A stretch of DNA of 64,000 nucleotides, taken from contig CM055103.1 in NCBI GenBank assembly GCA_029204225.1, forward strand, positions 3,665,419-3,729,418. The letters are read 5' to 3'. Positions 46,950 through 58,620 of this stretch are shown in pieces. Both the position numbers and the translations under genes were made by a program. Origin of the DNA: Diphasiastrum complanatum (lineage: Eukaryota; Streptophyta; Lycopodiopsida; Lycopodiales; Lycopodiaceae). The notes beneath the pieces are model-generated. The model was not told where the DNA came from. It did no database searches and was given only the letters and a program-made list of their open reading frames with translations. How positions within the stretch are numbered: the first letter of the stretch is position 1; each line of letters begins with the position of its first letter.

Positions 46950-47295
46950 CGTTAGATCTCAACCGACAACCATCTCGACCGACGGTCCTATGTTAGATCT
47001 CAACCGATGACCATCTGGACCGACGATCCTACATTAGCTCTCAACCGATGACCATCTAGACCGACGGCCCTTCAGTCAAATCTCAACTGATGGACCTTCA
47101 GTCCGATCTCAACCAATGACCTACTCTCAGATCTCAACCGACAGTATTGCATCAGATCTCAACCGAAGCGCTTTTCTTAAATCTCAACCGATGCGCTTCT
47201 TTGGAATCTCGACCGGCGCCCATCAGTTAGATCTCAACCGAAGGAAGTCGCTCAGATCTCCACTGACGAGATCTGCTTCACATCTCAACCGATGC
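46950..47295 (+). repeat. degenerate tandem array with AGATCTCAACCGA core
   Basis: About 12 units, spaced 17 to 41 bp, share A(G/A)ATCTCAACCGA (about 46955, 46995, 47035, 47076, 47113, 47136, 47153, 47179, 47204, 47228, 47252 and 47276). The variable part often carries GACGG or CATCTGGACC. A 225-codon frame (47116-47793) runs through half of the array but turns into microsatellite. I do not regard it as a gene. Confidence 0.8.
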
Positions 47296-47494
47296 AATTC
47301 TATCCATTCTAGACAGAAGCAGTTCCTCACCACCACAACTAATAACACTCCATTACACCAATTGCATACCATCACAACACCTACCCTCCCATCGCATCAC
47401 TTCGCAACCATCTCCATCCACCCATCGAGACCGCATTTCCATCGTTGCTACCATATCCATCCGTGCAACGTTGTTCAACTGCCTTTCAAATTTT

Positions 47495-47567
47495 TTTTAG
47501 GGCGGACGTGGCCCAGTGAAAACGCTAGAATCACGTTTTCTCCAGCACTGCTCCATTCTCTCCCTTC
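47495..47567 (+). repeat. 70-bp block shared with 32296-32368
   Basis: TTTTAGGGC, ACGTGGCCCA, AGAATC and CATTCTCTC in the same order and spacing as the copy near 32.3 kb, and again followed by a CT-rich microsatellite. Confidence 0.6.
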
Positions 47568-47608
47568 TCTTTACAATTCACACACCCTATCCCTCTCACG
47601 CACCGCCC

Positions 47609-47610
47609 TC

Positions 47611-47664
<54 letters not shown>
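47609..47664. repeat. (CT)n(TA)n microsatellite
   Basis: About 10 CT units followed by about 18 TA units. Confidence 0.95.
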
Positions 47665-47666
<2 letters not shown>

Positions 47667-47667
<1 letters not shown>

Positions 47668-47850
47668 AGTGTTGTTAGGGTATTGATTTTTTTTTTGGTT
47701 CTGAACCCGGTTCTAAAGACCCTAACCGGCGGGTACTATTTATTTCTCAAGAACCGGCTTCTATGTAGAACCGGCGGGTATGCTCTTTTGTAAGAACCGG
47801 CCACGGTTGAGAACCGTCGGGTCCCTTTGAGTCTTGGTTTGAGGTTGAGA
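47667..47850. mobile_element. possible terminus of a hAT-like transposon
   Basis: It starts CAGTGTTGTTAGGGT, like hAT terminal repeats. Within 160 bp the subterminal word AACCGG occurs about five times, often as GAACCGGCGGGTA. No opposite terminus or 8-bp duplication was found. Confidence 0.35.
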
Positions 47851-48009
47851 ATTGGACTATCATTTGGAGGGGGGTATAACCCGAGTATCAATTCACCCTA
47901 CAGAACCTAACATTCGTTAAGGGCTTTTAGCAAGTGAGGACATCATGATAGATGAGAATGTAGACCTCAGTGAGACAATTTATGTTTCCAATCAGACCGA
48001 CTCACTTCA

Positions 48010-48235
48010 ACTTTCTTTGTCATAATGGTGCAGAGAATCTTATTGGAAGATTAAGCTTGGCCATTCCCTCTGGGATAGTAAGGAGTGCTAAATCTATGTA
48101 TCACAAAAAAATCTTCCAGTAAACACTTTATTGTTTGATTAACAAAGTGTGTACCTCGGTCACTGACAATCTCAATCGGACATCCAAATCTGATTATTAT
48201 ATTTTCATAGAAAACACCACAGCATGAGACTTCTG
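48010..48235 (-). pseudogene. Ty3/gypsy integrase core fragment
   Basis: The minus-strand frame has PIEIVSDRGTHFVN, then LLEDFFVIHRFSTPYYP and NGQA. This is the D-x-E core of a gypsy integrase (FG.P..IVSDRGTHF.N, STPYYPQ.NGQ.E). It ends in a stop near the NGQAE glutamate. Isolated piece with no adjoining pol. Confidence 0.8.
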
Positions 48236-48245
48236 TCTAGGTCAT

Positions 48246-48355
48246 CAACGAGCTGCAGAGCAACCTATCAACCCGGGGGGAAGCGACAAACGTGTCAACT
48301 TAGGCATTTTCTTTGAAAGAAGTGTCCTAAGTGACATTTTTTTCAAGCAAACAAA
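48246..48355 (+). mobile_element. interior fragment of the non-autonomous LTR family
   Basis: Closely similar to 11556-11662, including GAGCTGC.GAGCAAC and TTGGGCATTTTCTT-like blocks. No LTR is attached here. Confidence 0.7.
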
Positions 48356-48359
48356 TAGT

Positions 48360-49240
48360 AAATGTAGGGATGCATGCTTCATGACTTGAGAGAAGGTCTC
48401 AGTGTAGTCGATGCCGTACTTCTGAGAAAATTCCTTCGCTACAAGTCTGGATTTGTACCTCAAAACATTTCCATTTGGTCTGTACTTCAGCTTGTATACC
48501 CATTTGCATTGCACTATCTTTCGCTTTTCTGGTACTGGCTGCAGTGTCCATACCTCATTCTTCTTCATGGATTTGATCTCTTCGTTCATGGCTTAGATCC
48601 ATTTGTCCTTGTGTAGACTGTCGATGACTTTCTCAAATGTTTGTGGTTCGTCATTGAATCCACACAACTCTTCGGATGTCAAAGCTGAGATGTCTGGCAC
48701 GAATCTGGCTGGCGCTCTTCGTTCTCTTGTTGATCTCTTGGGAGATTGTTCAGGTACTACAATGTCCTTGCCTTTGTCTCTTCAACTACTCCATTTTGGT
48801 TTACAAGCGTTCGAGCTGCAGGCATGCTTGTTGTCCTTTCTTCGTTTGATTCGTCACTCAGTTGATGAGGGATTCGGACATCTTTGTCTGAGTATTCGGG
48901 TTCTGCTCCCTCTATCATGGTTGGCAGGTCGTAGTACTGCTTTCCTAAGTCTTCATGGATGACTGAATCATCATCACCCATTGTTCTGGTCTCATCGAAC
49001 TTGACATCTCTGATTGTCTTCACTTGATTTGTCTCTAGCATGTAGATCCTATAGTATGACGAATGGTTGTCATACCCGACGAGGTATCCTTGTTCGACTT
49101 TCTCATCGAGCTTCTTTCGAAGCTTGTCTAGAACATGTGCATAAGTTGCACTACCAAATATCCGAATGTGCATCAGATTGGGCTTTCTACCCCACCATAG
49201 TTCATGTGGTGTCATGTGAGGAACACCCAACTTAAACATT
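48360..49240 (-). pseudogene. Ty1/copia integrase-tail and RT N-terminus fragment
   Basis: From 49240 down: KLGVPHMTPHELWWGRKPNL and IRIFGSATYAHV (integrase C-terminal region), GYLVGYDNHSSYYRIY, then a linker. RT starts with MNEEIKSMKKNEVWTLQPVP, QCKWVYKLKY and RLVAKEFSQKYGIDYTETFS. The frame breaks at about 48757-48590 and the fragment ends at about 48360 against the non-autonomous LTR piece. Distinct from the other copia copies in the window. Confidence 0.8.
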
Positions 49241-49780
49241 TTTGTCCTAAAAAATGAAGACGCTTGTCAAATCAACTTGATCAACTTGGTTAAGTAGTCA
49301 CGATTAAGGATGTGTCGTCCAAAAAAAAATATTGCCTCATTACAGATCCAAAGCTGTTGAATTGAATCCATTTTGTTTGCTTTAGTCTGTAATCCTTGTT
49401 CCCATGAAGGAAAAATGATGGTCGAAGAAGAGGTTGATGGAGCACCATATTGCTTGTTGGCAACCAATCTGTATGGAATGTGTAGAGTGTATCACTGCAA
49501 TATCCTCTTTTTTCTGATTTCTTGACATCATAACAAATTGGATGATCTATCCAATTCCTTTAGGATCTTATTTTAGCATTCTAGCATTGCACTTGGTTGT
49601 GCTGGCCTGAAGATTTTGTCATGTTGTTTGATAGTCACTTTGTTGCTCAATCTAAATGCTTTGATAATAACCATTAGCCTTGCAACTGAGTTGTTGAGAT
49701 GCCATATGGAAGGAAAATCATCAGGATCATAACAGAGTATGTTTGAAACTACATTGGGCATTTTAAACGTCTCAAAGTAG
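49241..49780. other. unassigned; probably decayed retroelement sequence
   Basis: No clear motif. The right end may be the N-terminal gag of the following gypsy element. Confidence 0.4.
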
Positions 49781-52700
49781 AATGTGTTGATGAAAATATC
49801 ACTAAACATATGGCCATAAAACTATTCTTGGTTGGATTGCCTAAAAACATCGCGTGAACTCAAACCAGTTGACCTTTATGATCAACTTAAAGATGTGATG
49901 ACCGACGCTATCCGTGAGGAAGACGAAGGCTCCGATGATGACTTTGACCATCGTGAAAAGAAATCTAAGTATCCGGACCGTCCTAATCACCCAAAATCTG
50001 ACAATTCTGAACTTCTACATCAAATGGAAACCTGGCAAAGAGCTCAACAATCTCATATGGATAAACTCACTGATGATTTCCAAATCGCCATGAAACATAT
50101 TGCTGAGAAATCCTTTCTAACAAGGGAAAATGTCTGGTGTCCAACCTGCTCACAACATCACACTGCTAATGAATGCCCTCAACTGCGAAACCATTTCCCA
50201 ACAGCCACCAGACCCACCATCTATCGAGCTTACCACCCTTACCCTCCACAACAGCCTATGCCACGACCAAGGGTATACCAACCATGACCAACTACACCAA
50301 TACCCATCACCACATCAACAATTTGTCGTTAACCAACCTACCCCACAAACTACTGTCCATTATCTTGATCTGAATACCATCGATTCGGCCACCTACTATG
50401 TGGAAGACAATACTCAACCGCAATACTCTACTGAAATGGTTGTTTATTATACCTATGATTCTAATGCTCAAACAGTGGATCCCAATGCCCAAGCTTACAA
50501 TCCAAACCAAGCTGTCTTTGCCACACATCAACTACCCGCAATACGAGGATGTTTTATCTGTGCAGGTAAACATCTTAGTATTCGCTGCCTAGATAAACTC
50601 CGTTTTCCTCCAGCTTGTGAAAACTGTGGTATTGAACATCACGTAAAGGACTGCCCATCCCGATCTAAGCCAGCTGCTCCTGTCTATTCAGTGCAAGTAG
50701 AAACCTTGCCCATCGAAACTCATCTTGCTTGGGTCTTGACTCATGCACAAACCCAACGCCAAGCCCCTACACTTGCACCCAGCAAAACTCAGCCGCAGGC
50801 TAATCCTCCAAGTGAAGATTCAACCTCGATAGTTTACCCTCACCCATCTGAAAAAATTCGGTTGCATCATCAGTATCACCAGCAAGTCCGCAATGCTGAC
50901 CAACAATCTTCCACTTCCCATAACGTACCTCACAAGTCCTTTGAAAGCAAAACCCTTGAAGGTACCAAAGTTTGGGGAGATTTACTACAAGCCAATGTCA
51001 CTCTTTCTTTCCATGTACTTTGGAAGCATGTTGGTCCCATAACACCACCACTATTGACGAGTTGCCTGAAATGCCCTTAAATCTCACCAATCCACTCAGT
51101 GAACAAGGCAACATCAAAATCCCAACTACCCATCATCAATCCCATGAAATTTTAGCAGTACTCGATGGTGGCTCCGATGTCAATATCATTTCCACGTCCC
51201 TCATGATCGAATGGAGTATGAGAGACAAGCTAGCCAAACCCACTTGTCAACTTTGGATGGCTGATCAAAGTGTGGTCCGACCTACCGGTTTCCTTCCACA
51301 TGTGCTGATCAAACTAGGAGGTCTCAAGTTTTCTGTCGATCTCATAGTACTTGATATTCCCAATAATGCCTATTCTTATGAATTACTACTTGGTCATCTG
51401 TGGCTCACCAATGCATGAGTCGTTCATGACTGGAGCAAAGGCCGAGTCACTTTTGGAAATCGTGACAGTTTTGTCACCATTGATTCAACGGATAAACTCA
51501 AACTTGCACGCATCCATGACGAAGGGTCCTCAACCACCAACTCAGTATCTGAGCCATACCAGTCCAGCCATGAAAAAGGTCATTATGTTAAATCTACTGA
51601 TATCATAAACTGGAGTCCCAGTCTAGCTACCATTGATTGTGTGAATTCCGATTACTGTGCTCAGTACCTCTCCACTCCCGATCAATCACGACCAATTACC
51701 TGATCTGGATACACTTATCATCAATATCAATTTTATTGATATTCTTCCACACCATGATGAGCTACTAAATGTTGCATGGCTACCTACTAATGAATCAAAT
51801 GCTTTATTCATTGATGACGAGAATGTCTTACGAATTCATAATTGCCCAGAAGATTTGGAAATTTATGATATTCAGATCCTCAGTTATATGGAGGCACTTC
51901 CACTAAGGACCTATCCGCAACATGCTTCCAAGGTGGAACCAGTTGCCAAGGTTGCGATTGAAATGTCTGAGACAAAATTCTACAGTCCCAAACGCCCACA
52001 CTATCCATGGGATCTCTATGAGGAGGAGACCATCTTTCAAATTGATGATGAGATCCTCCATGATGTACCAATCGTCCCTCATCCACACACCTCTCCACCA
52101 CCAAAGCCTCAACCACGTGGTCATACTATGAAAGAGAAAATGAAAAAACCGCTTCAAATTCAACCGCCTGGTGACCTCACAATTGTTAGGGAAGTTCCTG
52201 AGATTGCCTCTATTCTTACATCAACCCCCAAACATTCCCAATCACCATCCTGACAAGCAAAAGGCAAAGCCCCCCTCGAATCTCCAGCCCATGATGTTCA
52301 TGCATACTTTAAGGACTATACGATCGAGGATGTCACAATCCAATTACCCCAAGCTCAAGGTGAGCCAACTGGTAATTCACCCTACGAAGGCCTTGCACAA
52401 ATTATAACCCTTTCTCCAAGTGAGCCAAATGAAACCAACAAATATCTTGTCCATGTCAGAGCTCATCTCAATCGCGAACAACGCAGACGACTTGAAAAGC
52501 TCCTGCGAAAATATCGACATGTCTTTGCCTGGACCTATAAAGACATGAAAGGCGTCTCACCCCAAGTAGTTGTGCATCATACCCCACTTAAACCGGGTGC
52601 GATGCCCACTGCTAGTCGTCCATACAGATGCAATCCCATCTATAAGACCAAGATCAAAGAAGAATTACAATGCCTCTTAGATGCAGGATTTATCTATGAA

Positions 52701-53375
52701 ATTGAATATACTGAGTGGGTCTCCCAATTGTCATCGTTCCCAAGAAAAATGGAAAACTCCAAATCTGTGTCAACTTTAAGAAACTTAACGTCATCACCAA
52801 ACATGATCATTTTCCATTACCTTTCAGAGAATTTATCTTAGAAAATCTAGCAGGAGATGAGGCTTACTCCTTCTTAGATGGCTTTAGTAGATACAATATG
52901 ATCCAAATCGCTGAAGAAGATCAACATAAAACCGCTTTTGCCATAGAATGGAAAACCTTCTGTTGGAAAGTCATGCCCTTTGGTCTCTGCAATGCTCCTA
53001 GCACCTTTCAACGTGTTATGCAAGCAGCCTTTTCTCAGCAGATGGGCGATACCTTAGAGGTTTACTTGGACGATTTAGGAGCACATTCAGAAGAAACACG
53101 CCATCTGTCTATACTAAAAAAAAATTGTATCCAATGTCAATGCTTCGACATCTCTCTTAATCCTGAAAAATGCCAGATTTGGTAACACATGGTATTGTGT
53201 TAGGACATATTATTTCTCGAAATGGCATTGCCACTGACCTTGAAAAGATCCTTACCATTCAAAATCTACCGAAATCGCGTACGATATGTGAAGTTTACTC
53301 TTTCCTTGGCCACGCCAACTACTATCGGTGCTTTATTTTTTATTTCGCTAACAAAGCACGCTTAATCACTTAGAA
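49780..53375 (+). pseudogene. Ty3/gypsy gag-pol remnant (gag, protease, RT)
   Basis: Gag (about 49800-50290) ends with a knuckle-like CPTCSQHHTANECP. After a frameshift a second region (to about 51080) has GCFICAGKHLSIRC and CENCGIEHHVKDCP. Protease (50972-51418) shows ILAVLDGGSDVNIIS, where the active-site D is kept, and SYELLLGHLWL. RT (52440-53370) has FAWTYKDMKG, YRCNPIYKTKIKEEL, then after a frameshift IVIVPKKNGKLQICVNFKKL, AYSFLDGFSRYN, VMPFGLCNAPSTFQR and the catalytic LEVYLDDLGAHS. VLGHIISRNGIA and FLGHANYYRCF follow. RNase H and integrase are missing; a copia LTR cuts it at about 53375. Related to 40770-43650. Confidence 0.9.
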
Positions 53376-53379
53376 TTTG

Positions 53380-53640
53380 CTTCAAACAGGAATACAGATC
53401 ATGCTACACAGTAGCACAGACAGAAAACACTCTCCACAACAAGCTCACATAGCAACTGTATTTCTCAAAATGAAATTACACTATACATATAGTTGTTCAC
53501 TCAGGCAACCCATGCATGACCTAGGTTGCCGTTGGTGGGACGCGTGTCCGGTCGACTTGCCTCGTGGCGAGGCCAACTGATCCTTATCAACTGATAGGAC
53601 CCACAGTACAGTCACCACAGTGATTCTACTTCAATTCTAA
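53380..53640 (-). mobile_element. partial 3-prime LTR of the minus-strand copia element
   Basis: Follows the polypurine tract on the minus strand. A TATA-like CTATATGTATAG lies at about 53481-53492. The TG start is decayed and the distal boundary abuts the gypsy remnant. Confidence 0.5.
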
Positions 53641-53656
53641 CTCTCTCCCTTAAAGT
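53641..53656 (-). other. polypurine tract
   Basis: TTTAAGGGAGAGAG on the minus strand, between the pol stop codon and the LTR. Confidence 0.6.
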
Positions 53657-53696
53657 AGAGTCTAATTTTTATACAGTCATATACATAGCTTTGAAG

Positions 53697-56600
53697 TCAA
53701 CAAACTTTAAGTATAGAAAACTTTTTGTTAAACTTATCAAAATTTTCTCCAACAAGTGGCTTAGTGAAAATATCAGCTAGTTGTTCTTCCATACTACAAT
53801 GAGCAACATGAATTTCACGACTCAACAACCTCTCACGTATAAAGTGATACTGAATCTCAATGTATTTAGTTCTCGCATGAAACACTGGATTCTTTGCTAG
53901 CTGAATGCCACTTTGACTGTCGCTATGTAAAGTCGTGAGATTTTTCTGCTTCATGCCAATTTCTTCCAAGATTTGTCTCAACCATATAGCTTCCTGTGCT
54001 GCACTACACATTGCCTTATACTCTGCGTCTGTGGTGGAAAGAGCAATTGTACTTTGCTTCTTACTAGACCAGGAAAAGCAACTACCACAAAACTGGAATA
54101 CATACCCTGTGGTGGATCTACGATCATCATAGTCACCTCCCCAATCCGCATCCACATAGCCACACACTCAGGTAAACCATCATGCTTCCTGTAAATCAAG
54201 CCATAATTTGAAGTGTCTTTCACATAATGCAAAATGCATTTAGTTGCCTTCCAATGCGTTTCTGTAGGTGCTGCCATAAACTGACGTACAATGCCAACAA
54301 CATAGCATATATTTGGTCTAGTCGTGGTAAGGTAAATCAAGCACCCTACTAACTGCCTATAAAGCATAGCATCAAATGACTGTGACTCATCAAGCTTAGA
54401 AAGCTTTTTACCTAGTTCAATAGGAGTATTCACTGGTTTGGAATCCTGCAACCTAAACCTGTGCAACAATTCTTTAATATACTTCACTTGTGTTAAACCC
54501 ACTTCATGTCTTTTTTGCCACACCTCTACTCCAAGGCAATAATGCATCAGGCTGAGGTCTGTCATCTCAAACTGTTCCATGAGGTCTTTCTTGATCATGT
54601 CTGTCATCTCTTGATTCTTTCCCATAATAATCAAGTCATCAACATAAAGAGCAATCAAAGCAACCATACCATCAAAGCATAAGACATATAGATTTGGATC
54701 AGAATGTATTCTCACCATCCCCTTTGAATGAAAGTAGCATCAATCCTGCTATACCATGCACGTGGTGCTTGTTTAAGACCATAAAGCGCTTTATTCAAGC
54801 GACATACTTTATTTTCCTGTCCCTTCGCTACAAAGCTTTCAGGTTGATCCATGAACACCTCTTCTTCTAACTCACCAGTTAGAAAAGCAGATTTCACATC
54901 CATCTGATGCAAAGGCCAACCAAAATGTGAAGCTAAAGCAACAAGTAGACATAGAGTATTCCACTTACATACCGGCGCAAAGGTCTCCTCATAATCGATG
55001 CCTTTACTTTGTGCATACCCTTTGATCACCAATCTTGCCTTGTGCTTTGCTATACTTCCATCTACATGGTACTTAGTCCTGTATACCCATTTGCAACCAA
55101 TGGGTTTCTTGCCAACTGGTGGTTCTACTAAGTCCCATGTGTTATGCTTAGCAATTGACTCCATCTCCTCTCCCATAGCCTTGACACAAATGTCATCATC
55201 TTTCACCATAAGTCGAAGGTTCTTTGCTTTGAATAATACTAGATAAGAGAGCGTAATTTGCTTCATACCTTTCAGGTTGCATCTTCTCTCTTGTTGATCT
55301 TTGTAGCTCTCCTTGGCTAGATGATCCTGGAAAGTTATCCATGTCGCGGCTCTCCAACAATCTCTCAAACCACTTAGGGAGCTTCCTGTCAGGTGATCAG
55401 CTTCCTAGTGGGTAACCCACGATACATCCTTCTCTTTGCGTTTGTCACTTGCAACTTCAATCCTTCTTGCACCAAAAGGTTTATCTCTACCTCTCCAACC
55501 TGTCTCTTGGGGTTGAGTAGTAGTATCTTGAGATGTATCCTCATGTTCATCACTTGAAGGTCAATGAATGGATCATCATCAGGAGGTATCCTCACTATAC
55601 CATCTTTCTCACTAGATGTATCTATCTTCTTAGCATCCTCATCTTCATACATCTTGGATTCATCAAAGATAACATCACGGCTTACATGGATTTTGTTTTC
55701 CACTGGATCAAAACATCTATAGCCCTTCACACATTCATCATATTCTAGGTATATACACTTGATAGCTTTTTATCAAGTTTACATCTCTCCTTCTTAGGAA
55801 TGTGTACAAAGGCTTTACATCCAAAGATTCGCAAGTGGTTCACCTTTGGCTTCTTCTTCGTGAATGCTTCCTCAGGTGTTATCTTTGGTATGGCAATGGT
55901 AGGACTTCTATTTTGAAGATAGACTGCCGTACATCATGCTTCTGACCAAAAATCTTTTGGTAGTTTCATCTCAGCTAGCATAGATCTGGCACTTTTCACA
56001 ATCATACAATTCTTGCAATCAGCTATACCATTGAGAGCAGGAGTATGAGCTCGCGTAAATTGTCTTTTAATCCCACATTGATCACAAAGATCATTGAAGT
56101 CATTAGACTTATACCCACCTCCACTATCTGATCTTAGGAGTTTGATCTTCCTACCTGTCTAATTTTCGACCAATGCTTTGAAGTTCTTGAAATTGTGAAA
56201 TGCATCCGATTTCTTCTTCAAGAAGTAGATCCACGTCTTACATGACATATCATCAATAAAGGTCATGAAATAGAAGGCTTTACCTAAGGACATGGTCCTC
56301 ATAGGCCCACATAAAAAATCTGTGTGGATTAAATCTAGGATGTTCTTTGCTCTTGCAACACCACCTTTGTTGAACTTCTCTCGATGCTGCTTTCTATATA
56401 CACATGATTCGCACATCGATTTCAAGTGGTCTTCTATAGTAGGCAATCCTGTTACCATCTCCAATTTCCTCATCACTGAGGCTTCCTAAGTTCAAGTGAC
56501 CAAGCAAGCCTCTTATGCCACAACTCAGCTTGCAAGGGAATGGATGATACGAGTCCATGTTGCCCCTTGATTGTAACATTCAACCTGTACAATTTTGTAT

Positions 56601-56800
56601 TGGGCTCCCTTACTCCATCCGCAATAACTTTGAACTTTTGGTTCACATCTTCACAAAGCAACGATCATGGGCAAATTCTACTTTCAACTTGTGATCAGTA
56701 ATGACCCCAACAGAAAGTAGATTTTTCTTCAAACCTGGTACATAAAGTACCTCCCTGATCATCTTGCTTTTGCCATTAGGTAGTTGGATTGAAACGGTGA
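53697..56800 (-). pseudogene. Ty1/copia pol (protease end, integrase, RT, RNase H), lightly broken
   Basis: From 56800 down: the end of protease (VLYVPGLKKNLLSVG), GAG-pre-integrase (LWHKRLAWSLE-like, CESCVYRKQHREKF), then integrase with LRSDSGGGYKSNDF and LNGIADCKN. The linker FDPVENKIHVSRDVIFDE follows (about 55700). RT (54712-55368 and 53978-54718) has CKWVYRTKYHVDG, HQMDVKSAFLTGELEEEVFM, ALYGLKQAPRAWY and the catalytic ALYVDDLIIMG. RNase H (53697-54167) has GYVDADWGGDYDD, STIALSTTDAEYKAM and MEEQLADIFTKPL. Frameshifts near 54715, 54165 and 55370-55390 and damaged integrase motifs (SGGGY for GGEY) mark it as inactive. The best-preserved copia copy here; 3070-3565 is its close relative. Confidence 0.9.
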
Positions 56801-58140
56801 CTATCCCTGGCGCAGCAAGAGGCCTTACTCCAATAAGCCCAACAATGCCGACAAGCAGTAGTAACAGCAGCAGGCAGTTCAATCGATGCAGGCGCTTTTG
56901 GTATTGGTTCTGTGGGCGTGGTTCTGTCCACTCAGCCATCTTCCACAACTCTAGTTTCCTTACCTGCTATCACCACTACTCTTCCACCACCACCCCCACC
57001 ATTTACGACTACCTCCACACCCTCAATCAACCTCAACACGGGCTTTGATTCCACAATTCCACCAAAGCCCTCACCTGTACACCACCACTAATCCCCTCCA
57101 CACGTCTCCGACATGCATTTAATCACTGCCTATCATACCAAAATCACCTCCTCTCATTCCACAGTCACCCCCCCTTAATTTTCTCACACTCCAACCTCTC
57201 CCCCCATTTTCTACCTTTTACCCCGGTGCCATATCCTTGGCCCTTGGGACCAGTTACTCCTTGCAGTCCAAAAAGCGGTATGGTTGGTGAATGAGCTCCA
57301 ATATAATCTATTCGGCTCCCTAGGGGGACAATACACCATGCGACAGTTTGATGATGGTGCCATGGCGGATCTTTAGAAGGAAAAAGTAAAGCTGGAGGCG
57401 AAAAACAAGTAACAGCAACTGTAGATCCAAAATCTCACCACTTATAATCAACAACAACAGCAAATGCTCGTCCACCTCCAGAACAAGCTCCAACTAAAGG
57501 TATCCAACATGCAGACTACCATTGATAACATTACAGTAGAAAGGGACGAGGTCGTAGTAGATGCACAAGCCGCACGTTCCGCTATGAAGGAACAGTTGGA
57601 ATTGGTGGATTTCAATGACTTCGCACCACCAGCTATTCTTGAGAAAACTCCAATTCCAGTGGTGGTCTATCAAACGCTGGCCCAAAAGCTGAAAGCCATG
57701 ATGAAGCCGCACTAAACTCCAACAATCATACATTGCTTCCATCGAGGCCCTGAACTGGCACATCGCCACCCTGGAAGAACGGTTAAAGGTAGCTACCCAG
57801 TCAATGTCGTCTGTCCATGTAGAGCACACCCAGTTCCTATTGGATTTCTATGCTCAAGACCAAATCCATTCGATAATGAGCATCCTGAAAAATTCTGACT
57901 CAAACGACAAATCTGACTTGGCCGACACATCTAACCCAATCGACAAATCTGAGGCAGCCAACAAGAGGAGGCAGCCAACAATTCGAACTAGGCCGACAAT
58001 TCGGACTTGGCCGATAAATCGGACCAGGCCGAACTATCTGATGAGTCCGAACTATCTGACTTCATCATCAGGAAAAAGTCAATCCAAGACTTTATGGCAG
58101 TTCACCTACTTGTACATAGTTTTTATTACCTAAAGGCAGT
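56801..58140 (+). pseudogene. degenerate coiled-coil ORF of unknown family
   Basis: A plus-strand frame reads LLLAVQKAVWLVNELQYNLF then GGQYTMRQFDDGAMADL (about 57255-57375). After stops comes a Gln-rich stretch and the 83-codon open piece 57464-57715 with NMQTTIDNITVERDEVVVDA, a clear coiled coil. Further on (about 57990-58080) an acidic repeat DKSDQAELSDESELSDF appears. At least three in-frame stops make it a pseudogene. It resembles in layout, not sequence, the coiled-coil tail at 61655-61894. The left junction with the copia element is at about 56800. Confidence 0.45.
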
Positions 58141-58475
58141 TACCAACTACGAGGCGGTTGAAATCAATTAAGTAGGTAAAAAAGCACTGACCTGAAAGAC
58201 TTGAAAATATTTTGTAAATAAATATCTTTCAGTTAGTTATCTATAAAAGATGGAGGCTCTAAAATATTTGTGCCTCACAAAAATTGCACTCATCAGCTTC
58301 ACGTCCATGTACTCACCTTCTGATTTTTATCACGAGTACAATTTTACACTACTATTTTTGTTCTATTGAACATTACTATTGTTTATTCATCTTAATTATT
58401 GCTGGTAATTGTTGCACTTCCGATCTACAACCGTCCGTTGTTCTACTTCCACTGCTATCCCACTGATTTCCGACA
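58090..58475 (+). mobile_element. 5-prime LTR of the plus-strand copia element
   Basis: It ends CCGACA directly before a primer-binding site. A TATA box (CTATAAAAGATGG) lies at 58241-58253, followed by about 220 bp of leader. The left boundary is approximate because no matching 3-prime LTR is preserved in the window. Confidence 0.7.
58241..58253 (+). promoter_or_regulatory. TATA box of the copia LTR
   Basis: CTATAAAAGATGG inside the LTR, upstream of the R/U5 region. Confidence 0.6.
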
Positions 58476-58487
58476 TGGTATCAGAGT
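58476..58487 (+). other. initiator-Met-tRNA primer-binding site
   Basis: TGGTATCAGAGT immediately follows the LTR. It matches the canonical copia primer site TGGTATCAGAGC except for the last base. Confidence 0.9.
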
Positions 58488-58620
58488 AGGTGGTTCAGTA
58501 ATCTGCATTTCTATTGCAGGTTATTAGACTTGTTTCTACCAAGACATCATTCAGCAAGTGCACAACTAGCAGTATTCTAATATCGTTGTTTCTACCAACG
58601 ATCTCTCACTCTATACTAGA

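Noticed and set aside
46950-47295. CRISPR-like array
   Set aside because: Plant nuclear context, short degenerate units and irregular spacing. No cas genes.
47116-47793. 225-codon ORF as a real gene
   Set aside because: It starts inside the tandem array, runs through CT/TA microsatellite and has no conserved domain.
48374-49235. Plus-strand ORFs at 48374-48616, 48603-48962 and 49014-49235
   Set aside because: They are antisense shadows of the minus-strand copia integrase/RT fragment.
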